From: Candidatus Nitrotoga sp. M5
GTDB taxonomy: Bacteria; Pseudomonadota; Gammaproteobacteria; Burkholderiales; Gallionellaceae
Assembly: GCF_927904885.1 (NCBI RefSeq)
Contig: NZ_CAKMNW010000029.1
Span: 1-34,670 of the forward strand
Direction: 5' to 3'
DNA length: 34,670 nucleotides
Made by a program: the position numbers and the translations under genes. The stretch's first letter is position 1, and each line of letters begins with the position of its first letter. Shown here piece after piece: positions 1 to 7,100 of this stretch. The notes beneath the pieces are model-generated. The model worked only from the letters and a program-made list of their open reading frames with translations, was not told where the DNA came from and ran no database searches.

Positions 1-902
1 GCTGCTTGCGTAGCCTGATCTGAACGACAGAATCGAATAATTCAGTGTCGACTAAGTATAAAACGAATATTAGGCAATTGATATTTCATGATTTTGTAAT
101 GATCTAATGTGGTTTCTGTCATCTATTAGCCGGAAAAGAAAAGAGGGTAAAATCAAGGCAAAATACCACATAGTTAATTCTTTTTAGCACGGTATTTGAT
201 CCTATGTGGAGACATTTTCTTTCATGTGGTGGAGCAGTTAGTAACTGATACGACTTGGGCCTTTGATTCTCTGGATAAACTTCTATTTGGCTGTTCTAGT
301 ACGAAATAATCGGTGATTTACTTATGGTCGTCTCTGAGATTTGCATTTATCTCATTCCCGTGTTGACTGAAATTTAGAACTTGAAATCAGTTGACGAATC
401 AGTTGCTACTGGATTCCCGTCTTCGTAGGGATGACGATATTTAGAAACGCCCTTATATTGCAATTGGATTAAGCGGTACTCAATTTTAGATATCCAGCTT
501 TCATTTTTGCCTCCGGCAACGAAGGCACAATTTAGCCCTTAGAGATACAAAAATGTACTTTTTGCTGATGAAGTATCGGTGACGGAGGGCCTCATATTCT
601 GAGGAACGTAGATTCTGATCGGTAATGAAAGTTGAATAAAACATCTCGTTGACTGAACGATTTTTGCTTCAACTTTGCGATCTCATCGGAAAGTTTTTGA
701 TAAGCTGAGAGAGGTTCTTCTATGGTGTGTCTGGAGGTAGAAGCAAAAAATAGCGGCGTTGCATTTTGTATAACGAGTTATAACATTTTCCCCATCAATT
801 TCAGCTTCTTCCCTTGCTAAAAAGGCTTAACTTAGAGGCATTCAGCTTCAACCCCAGTAGTCGTTTAGTCTGAAATTTTGTTAAGCCTTGTAGCACCTAT
901 GT
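1..902. other. Gene-poor region at left edge
   Basis: No reading frame here looks like a real gene. The stretch is AT-rich with frequent stops in all frames. Small-scale structure is visible: an 8-bp inverted repeat CCACATAG (166-173) / CTATGTGG (202-209) and a decayed REP-like palindrome at 411-436. On the minus strand a short open stretch (about 780 to 592) encodes a helix-like segment reading LSAYQKLSDEIAKLKQ, with no start codon in a convincing context, possibly a remnant of a coiled-coil protein. I see no tRNA or CRISPR. Confidence 0.6.
411..436. repeat. Decayed REP-like palindromic element
   Basis: The segment begins GGATTCCCGTCTTCG and ends AGGGATGACG. It resembles the dispersed palindromes of the form ATTCCCG-n-CGGGAATGACG common in many proteobacterial genomes (for example Neisseria dRS3-like cores), but the right arm has diverged (GGGATG instead of GGGAAT). 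Only one copy is seen in this window, so its repetitive nature is inferred from resemblance. Confidence 0.4.
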
Positions 903-1892
903 TTAATGTTTCATTAAAAATGGGTCACTGAAAATATTTTTTGAAGCAACTCCGGCCAGAAAAACTTTTTTCTTCAACAAATTAACCATCTCGGGCGCAC
1001 CACAGAAATAGGTGTGTAGTGTTTTCTTATCCAGAGGCTCCATAATATGCATAACGAATTGATCCAGTGGACCTGTATGAAATCCCTCCTTGTCATGCTT
1101 CATATTTAAAACACAAGGGGTATATGTCAGATTTTTATGTAGTTTCGCTAGCTCTTTCAGCATATCTACATGATATAAATCATGTTCGGATAAAGCACCA
1201 TGCAGAATACGAATATCACCTGTATGGCCTTGTGCCAGTGCATCCAGAACAACACCTTCAAGCGGAGCAAGTCCAGTCCCTGTTCCAGCCAGTAATATTG
1301 GGAAAGATTTGTCGCCATCGGCCGCTACATAAAAACATTCTCCCGCTGGGCCGCGAATGTGAACTTGGTCGCCTTCTTTTGCTGTGTCGCAAGCCCATAC
1401 ACTCATAGTGCCGTTATCTATTCTTCGAATATGCAGCTCTAAAAATCCGTCTTGCTCAGACAGGTTGGCGACGGAATAGCTGCGAATAACAGAACCGCTC
1501 TCGTTCAGGAGATTGATATATTGCCCTGCACGGCAGGGAAAGTCAGCTGATGGCTTGAGACGCAGGGCAATAACATTATGACAAAGTTGCTCTTTACCAA
1601 TAATTTCTGCCGGAATAGTGGTATCCGCCAAAGAGGGCAGTGAAACTTTAAGGTCTTCATTTGGGATACATTGACAAGCCAAAAAGAAGTTTTGTGCCTT
1701 AAGCGTGTCTTTCAGTCCAATTTGTGCCTTGCTTCCCGGGTTGCCGTCATGAGCCTGCATCAGGCAACTCTGGCAGGCTCCTGCCTTACAAGAGCTCGGC
1801 ATATCCTGCCCATGGCGTAGCAAGCCATCAAGAATAGTTTCGCCATCTTGAAGTTCATGCTTACACCCTTGATAAGAAATATTAACTGCCAT
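903..1892 (-). CDS. 2Fe-2S ferredoxin / FAD-NAD(P)H oxidoreductase
   Basis: This 329-aa protein is a fused electron-transfer reductase of the phenol-hydroxylase-P5/AscD/Vanillate-reductase type. The N-terminal plant-type ferredoxin domain has the cluster cysteines C35, C40, C43 and C73 (CKAGACQSC, then LACQC). It is followed by a ferredoxin-NADP reductase core with the flavin motif RSYS, a pyridine-nucleotide glycine motif GTGTGLAP and the C-terminal YFCGAPEMV segment typical of the NAD-binding domain. The order ferredoxin-FAD-NAD and the length fit the family. It starts 15 bp after the haemoglobin stop, so the two are probably one transcript and the reductase may rely on translational coupling, because its own Shine-Dalgarno is weak. 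I infer that it reduces the neighbouring haemoglobin; a ring-oxygenase partner elsewhere in the genome is the alternative. Confidence 0.85.
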   Translation of the reverse strand: MAVNISYQGCKHELQDGETILDGLLRHGQDMPSSCKAGACQSCLMQAHDGNPGSKAQIGLKDTLKAQNFFLACQCIPNEDLKVSLPSLADTTIPAEIIGKEQLCHNVIALRLKPSADFPCRAGQYINLLNESGSVIRSYSVANLSEQDGFLELHIRRIDNGTMSVWACDTAKEGDQVHIRGPAGECFYVAADGDKSFPILLAGTGTGLAPLEGVVLDALAQGHTGDIRILHGALSEHDLYHVDMLKELAKLHKNLTYTPCVLNMKHDKEGFHTGPLDQFVMHIMEPLDKKTLHTYFCGAPEMVNLLKKKVFLAGVASKNIFSDPFLMKH

Positions 1893-1907
1893 GAATTAAA
1901 TGCAACC

Positions 1908-2273
1908 TTAACGATTTAGCACATCATTACGCGCACCATTTGCAATGGCGGCAACTTCAGCAATATCTGCATCGGCAGCTCCAAGTTCTTTCAATGTGCT
2001 GCCCAAATGTTCAATCACGGCATCGACATGCGAATCGTCCAAACCTCTTGCAACAAGAGGTTTGTGCGCTTCGCGCATATTCTTACCTGTGTAATTATTA
2101 GGGCCGCCAAAAACCATGGTCAAAAATGCCTTTTGTTTGGCGATTTGTCCGTCCATATCTGTCCCATCAAAGAAACCGCTTACCTTATCGTCAGCCAGCA
2201 TCTTACGATAAAAAATATCTACTGCTGCATCTACGGCAGGCTGTCCACCTAATCGTTCATAAAGTGTAGTCAT
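1908..2273 (-). CDS. glbN: Group I truncated haemoglobin (TrHbN type)
   Basis: This 121-aa protein is a full-length 2-on-2 globin. It begins TLYERLGG, the standard opening of group I truncated haemoglobins. It has Tyr22 at the expected B10 position (FYRKML), the E-helix/EF motif FGGPNNYTG and proximal His70 in MREAHKPL. Group I members bind O2 and can turn NO plus O2 into nitrate when supplied with electrons. A strong Shine-Dalgarno (AAGGAG, 6 nt spacing) precedes the ATG. The gene is first of a two-gene unit with the ferredoxin reductase. An odd-length palindrome about 115 bp upstream may be an operator. Function in NO detoxification is inferred from family and neighbour. Confidence 0.92.
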   Translation of the reverse strand: MTTLYERLGGQPAVDAAVDIFYRKMLADDKVSGFFDGTDMDGQIAKQKAFLTMVFGGPNNYTGKNMREAHKPLVARGLDDSHVDAVIEHLGSTLKELGAADADIAEVAAIANGARNDVLNR

Positions 2274-2386
2274 TTGTTTCTCCTTGATGTTTGATTTGTA
2301 ATTCCTCTAGCTGCTTGCCTGACTTAACGGAAATTGGCAGCAAATTTAGCTGAGTGATGACTCTTTCGCCCATTTGTTTGCAAAGG

Positions 2387-2399
2387 AACAATTATTGTT
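2387..2399. promoter_or_regulatory. Palindromic operator candidate for globin operon
   Basis: AACAAT-T-ATTGTT is a perfect 6+1+6 palindrome about 115 bp upstream of the globin start. Its size and AT-rich half-sites suit a dimeric regulator, but AT-rich palindromes arise by chance and no specific regulator is recognised. Confidence 0.3.
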
Positions 2400-2602
2400 T
2401 ATCAAAATAGTAATAATCTACTCTCACACAACTAAATTTTAGCTTTAATTTTTAAGTCAAACGAGTAGCTAGATGGTAACTCAGATTACTCAGTTTTAGT
2501 ATGCGGCAAATTGTCGCACTACGTAATTATGGGTTGATTTATGTGACTTCTACAAGTGGCGGTTTTGCGAGCAGTCGCTCACCCCAATTCGACACAGTAT
2601 TG

Positions 2603-2632
2603 CGTTAGACGCCAAGGTTATGTTGTCTAACG
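2603..2632. repeat. 8-bp dyad with GTTAGAC/GTCTAAC arms after M48 gene
   Basis: CGTTAGAC (2603-2610) and GTCTAACG (2625-2632) are perfectly complementary with a 14-nt loop, 20 bp beyond the stop of the metalloprotease gene. There is no T-run on either strand, so it is not a canonical intrinsic terminator, although it could stabilise the mRNA 3' end. The arms match the GTTRRRY/RYYYAAC consensus of integron recombination half-sites, but the order and spacing are not those of an attC site. Confidence 0.45.
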
Positions 2633-2652
2633 TAAGGATGTGAGCTGGAACA

Positions 2653-3603
2653 TTATTCAGCTTTCACGTATTGTTGAAAGCGAGCAGTCAGGAACGGCAG
2701 ACCTTGAATGTCTGAATATCCGTTTAGCACTGTGTTGATTTTAGAGATACGTTCGGTGGTCGAAGGATGGGTCGTAAAAAATCGAGATTTGGCATGACCC
2801 TCTTCTTTGGCTAAGGTTTGAAGGTAATCCTTTAACCCTTGAGGGTGATACCCCGCCCGGTACGCATAGTCCAGGCCAACCACGTCAGCCTCGAACTCTT
2901 TGCCTTTATCCAGGCCTTTGGTAAACAGCAAATCAGTCATTTGCTCGATAGCGTTGGAAAACATTTTGGGATCTTGTTTCATGGCTGCCAGTGAGAGTTC
3001 AGATACGCTGCCCAATACTGCCCCGCGTCGGATGGTGTCCAACATGTGCCGCTTAGTGACATGTGCGATTTCATGCGCTAATACTCCACCCAATTCGGCT
3101 TCATTTTTCAACGCTTTCAGGAGACCGACAGTGATGAAGATATAACCACCGGGCGCAGCAAAGGCGTTTTGTTCCTGGCTGTTTAAGATCGCGAAATGAA
3201 AGTTGAGGTTTGGCCGGTCAGACACCTCGACAATGGTTTTTCCGACTAGATTGATATAGCGGTTCCAGTCCTTATTAGAATACTCACCACCAAAGCGACT
3301 AAAGGCTTCCACGGCCACAGCTTCTCCTAACACGATTTCTTCTTCTTCACCAATGGGCTGAAGGGCCTCTACTACGCCGACCCCCTTTTTGACGAGATCT
3401 ATTTCGCTCTTTTTTACGCCAAAAAGTCCACCGATACCGTCAAGAAGACCAGGTTGTTCTTCTGCGACTTTCTCTTGAGCAGGTCGATCCACGTTTTGTT
3501 TTGGTGCAGGTTGCAATAAACTGTCTAAAAATCCACTCATGGCGGTGGCGGGGAAGCACATACACACGAGAGTGAAACTACCTAGTACCATAATTCGTTT
3601 CAT
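2653..3603 (-). CDS. Exported M48-family zinc metalloprotease
   Basis: This 316-aa protein starts with a signal peptide likely cut after A21 (FPATA-M). The M48 catalytic motif is HEIAH (H177, E178, H181), inside VLAHEIAHVTKRH. The downstream EFEADVVGLDYA segment (about 236-247) supplies the third zinc ligand region, followed by AGYHP as in BepA/LoiP-like proteases. There is no lipobox, so it is probably soluble periplasmic. BepA/LoiP-type enzymes degrade or refold misassembled outer-membrane proteins. The start ATG overlaps the stop of the SH3 gene (ATGA) and has a GGGAG ribosome site. It is the last gene of the CHAT operon. Substrate is unknown; processing or activating the giant CHAT protein is a plausible but unproved role. 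Confidence 0.9.
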   Translation of the reverse strand: MKRIMVLGSFTLVCMCFPATAMSGFLDSLLQPAPKQNVDRPAQEKVAEEQPGLLDGIGGLFGVKKSEIDLVKKGVGVVEALQPIGEEEEIVLGEAVAVEAFSRFGGEYSNKDWNRYINLVGKTIVEVSDRPNLNFHFAILNSQEQNAFAAPGGYIFITVGLLKALKNEAELGGVLAHEIAHVTKRHMLDTIRRGAVLGSVSELSLAAMKQDPKMFSNAIEQMTDLLFTKGLDKGKEFEADVVGLDYAYRAGYHPQGLKDYLQTLAKEEGHAKSRFFTTHPSTTERISKINTVLNGYSDIQGLPFLTARFQQYVKAE

Positions 3604-4163
3604 TGGGCATCTCCCGAAAATTCGCCTAAGTGGCCTGATTTCTTAAACTCCATGAGGTCATCAGTTGTCAAGGTAAAGGCTCCCATGCGATCCACAGCGT
3701 CACGGTGTTCCTGGCCAATTTTTTTGTCATTTGCATATTGTGCGGTGGTCTCTTTAAGGCCGCGAATACTTCCCCCGGCTCGGGATTCACGGGCAGCAAT
3801 GGTATTCCGCCCAATGAGGCTTGAAAGGCCTGGACCACTATCTGAAGAGGGCTCTTTGTCTGATAGCCTAAATTTAAATACCCATCCATTTTTTCCTTTT
3901 TTCGTTTTGACCTTGAACACTCGGCCTGTTTTACTGAGTACGGTGACGGCATCACCAAGACTGAGTGTCTCAACTAATGCGGATGAAGAAGATTTCTCGG
4001 CCGTAACCTTCACGCCATCTTGTTTGGCGTACCATGTTTCTGCCCAAGAAGTTGAGGGCAGGACAATGATGCTAAACAACATGATGATCACGGTAAACAG
4101 CAAGTGAATAATGAACGAGTCTCCAATATGCTTCTGTTTTTTCTGATGATTGAAAGGTGTCAT
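3600..4163 (-). CDS. Exported SH3b-domain protein
   Basis: The product is 187 aa from the ATG at 4163. This start is preferred over one 11 codons earlier because it overlaps the CHAT-gene stop (ATGA) and has GGAG 7 nt upstream. Residues 17-41 form a hydrophobic signal sequence ending STSWA, so cleavage before ETWYA is likely. Residues about 43-95 match a bacterial SH3 (SH3b) fold: WYAKQDGVKVTAEKSS, then GDAVTVLSKTGRVFKV and GWVFKFRLS. Such domains bind peptidoglycan stem peptides or proline/glycine-rich protein segments. The remaining C-terminal half (about 96-187) is charged, contains two short helical stretches and matches nothing I recognise. It lies between the giant CHAT gene and the M48 gene and may be an adaptor tethering either to the wall. 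Confidence 0.8.
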   Translation of the reverse strand: MTPFNHQKKQKHIGDSFIIHLLFTVIIMLFSIIVLPSTSWAETWYAKQDGVKVTAEKSSSSALVETLSLGDAVTVLSKTGRVFKVKTKKGKNGWVFKFRLSDKEPSSDSGPGLSSLIGRNTIAARESRAGGSIRGLKETTAQYANDKKIGQEHRDAVDRMGAFTLTTDDLMEFKKSGHLGEFSGDAQ

Positions 4164-7100
4164 TGATAATCTCCGATTAAACTGAATCCAGCCCAATAGG
4201 ATGGGTGAGGGAAATCCTTTTTGACGAGGAGTTGCGCTTGACGCAAACTTTTGGCCTTATTGGTTGTGACGTAATTGCGGTAAAAATGTTTCATGAGTAC
4301 AGAAGTTGAAAGGTCATCCACACGCCACAAGGCGGATACCAGGGCATGCGTGCCGGCGTAAATAAATGCGCGGTTAAGACCGATGAGTTCTCCGGCTTCT
4401 AATTTACCAAGGCCCGTTTGGCATGCGCTTAAAGTAACCAAATCTGCGTTGATTTCCAACCCGAAAATTTCTTGAACGGTCAGCTGCCGGTTTTCCGGAT
4501 TTTTTGAGGCCAGCCAGAGTGAGGACAACAGTGGGTTACCCTCATCGAATTCTCCGTGAGCCGCTAAGTGGATGATGCCATATTTGGAGATATTCTTCAC
4601 TACCCATTCTTTGGTGGCATTTGTGCCGGTCAGAATGTCCATATTAGGATAATTCCATTTGATACTATTGGCCTCTAATTCGGCCAGTGGAAGGTCGTAA
4701 TTGAAATTTCCTAAATCCGGATTTCCGATCGCGAGGACTTTGTCATTTTTGATTGCTTTACGTTTGGCGAAGGTGAATTCAAAAACAGAGGCTGATGGTG
4801 CGTAAAAGAGTGGAATTTCATCCACCAGATACGCGGGGCCATGTTTAAGCGCGGCGAAGGAAAGAAAGTGGAGAGGTCCATCCGGAACAATTCCCAAATA
4901 CTCCAGATTTTTAATTTCCGACGCAACTGGCTGGATCAGAGATGCATAGAGTTGTTGCAGCTCATCCTCCACCGGTTCCAGTTGTTGAACAAGTTGCCGA
5001 TAGCGGGTCACTAATCGAGTAAGCTCTTCCTCCTTGGTCGAGATGGTGTGAAAGACTGTGCGTTCGTTGGTGATAAGCCACAAGTAGAGTTTTTCTTTCG
5101 TCATGAAGTAGGTAACTAAGCCCACTCGAGGCGCCAAAAGTTGTTGGACCCCTTTCAAATTTAACGGATCCACCGAGACAAAACTGCTGAGGCCGGGATT
5201 TTGCTGCTTCACCTCCAAAATCGCTTCATCATATCGAATTTTCGTGTTTCGATATCGTTCCTGGAGGTCGGCAGGGGGGGCTTCATACGACCCCAATTCT
5301 GACTTGAGCGAATTCACCGTGGACGCCAGCATGTTGATTTTATTCCAGGTTTCCTGATCTCCTTCTTTTGTGAACGAGAGTTTTTGATTGCCCAGCAGAT
5401 CAATGAAGCTGCGGGACCGTGAACGCTCTAAGAAATTAAAAGCATCATCGGTCCTGTTCATGGTGATCAGCAGGGTGATGATGTCTCGATACAGATCCAA
5501 TTTGTTGTTCTGGAAACTGTTTCGGAGCTCATCGATCTTCAGTGCCGCCCGCATGCTTTCTACCACCTCGACACCTTTGGTAAACCAGGTCAAAGCATCA
5601 GAGATCTTCCCCTGTTCTTGCAAAATCGTAGCCTTGCCCGATGCCGCACGCCATTCCACTTCCTTAATGCCGTATCGCTTTGATAACTCATACGCTCGTT
5701 CGTAATAGCCAAGTGCCTGGTCGGGACGCGCAAGCGCCTTGTTCACATTGCCCAGTTCTAATAATGCTTTTACCCAATTAATGACATTGTGAATGTCAGC
5801 GCTGATTTTTTCTGCTTTAAGGAAATGGCCTTCGGCTTCTTCCAATCGGTTCAAGGCCTGTAAAGAGATACCGATATTGCGATGGTCGTAGCCTAAGCCC
5901 CATTGGCTTTTAAGGGACTCATCAAGGGTTTTTGCCTGGTGGAAATAATCCAGCGCAGTAACGTGTTCACCTCGTTGCCGGTAGATCAAACCAAGATTGT
6001 TCAGTGAAGAGGCCAGCTCAGTTTGGATATTTGAAGACCGACTCAGCGTGACTGCGTCTTGCAAATGGAGCAATCCCTTGTCGGTGTCATTGAGTGTCCA
6101 GTACATTAACCCGCGCGTATTTTCCACCATGATACGCAATTGTGAGTCATTCGCCCGTTCTGCTTTTTTATCGGCCTGAATTAATAATTGGAAGGCCGTT
6201 TGATAGTTCCCCTGGAACCAAGCTACATTGGCAAGGTAGAGATCACCAGTTGCCAGAAGCATGGGGTCATCTAATTCTTTCGCAATAGCGAGGGCCTGGT
6301 TATAGTATTTAGCGGCCTGGTCGAACAGGCCGACTTTTTCAAAAGTTAATCCCACTTCATACAGTACTTCAGCCTCTCCCTTAGGATCTTCTTGCTCCTG
6401 GTGCAGCTTCAAGGCAGCCAGGAAATTTTCCCGGGCTTTCTCATATCGACCCAATCGAAGGTAATAGATACGACCGATTCGCCGATATTGAAATGCCGTG
6501 TGCCCCATTTCCCCGATTTCCTGATACAGAGAAAAGGACTGGTTAAATTGTTCCAAGGCATCCGTATAGGCTCCCATGTTTTCACGCACGATTCCCAATG
6601 TGGCCAAGCCTTCCGCCAGACGATCAAGCTCTTCGCCTTGCTCCCAAATCTGGTTCGCATGTTCGATATGCTTCACGGCAATGTCAAAATGTTCAAGGCG
6701 GGAATGAAGGATGCCTAAACGATATTCTGCCTCGGCCCTCTCGCTGACAGAGGTCTCTGGTGTAAGTGAATCTAGAAGTTTTTGTTGAAAGAAAATACCC
6801 TTTTCGTAATTTTTTACTTCGAAAGCAGTTTCCACGGCCAAGGTGTTGAGTTCCTTGTAGTCCTTCCGCTTTTGAGCATGCTCAATGAGTGCGAGGGCAT
6901 GTTCGATGTGCACGAGGGAGGTGGAAAAATCCTTGGTAGTAAATGCATGAATAGCGTCTGCCACTTCCTGGTCGTAAATGGAGGCCGCATATTCTTGCCG
7001 CTCGTCGGGATCCATACCTGCAAATCCGTAGTGGCGGAAAGGATGTTTTGTCGTGTCCTCTCCCCATATATCCTTCGACGCGGCCACCACGGCTTCATCG

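Larger units (their letters stand above)
2274..2652. other. Intergenic region upstream of globin gene
   Basis: This 379-bp gap has no gene. Its left part is the leader and promoter region of the globin-reductase pair (minus strand). It contains the palindrome at 2387-2399 and, on the minus strand, TTGATAAACAATAA at about 2392-2405, in which the first half matches an FNR half-site and the second does not. Its right part follows the M48 gene stop and contains the dyad at 2603-2632. I cannot fix a -10/-35 pair with confidence. Confidence 0.5.

Noticed and set aside
1067..1408. 113-codon plus-strand frame
   Set aside because: Lies fully antisense to the reductase gene, which has complete cofactor motifs; its translation has no domain.
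2603..2632. Integron attC site
   Set aside because: Half-sites match consensus but their order and 14-nt spacing are wrong for a full attC and no integrase gene is present in the window.
3668..3973. 101-codon frame inside the SH3b gene
   Set aside because: Same strand, different frame; the SH3b frame has signal peptide, domain and coupled start, so this is a shadow.
5560..6740. Tandem DNA repeats or CRISPR-like array
   Set aside because: The periodicity is that of TPR protein repeats; the DNA copies are divergent and in frame.
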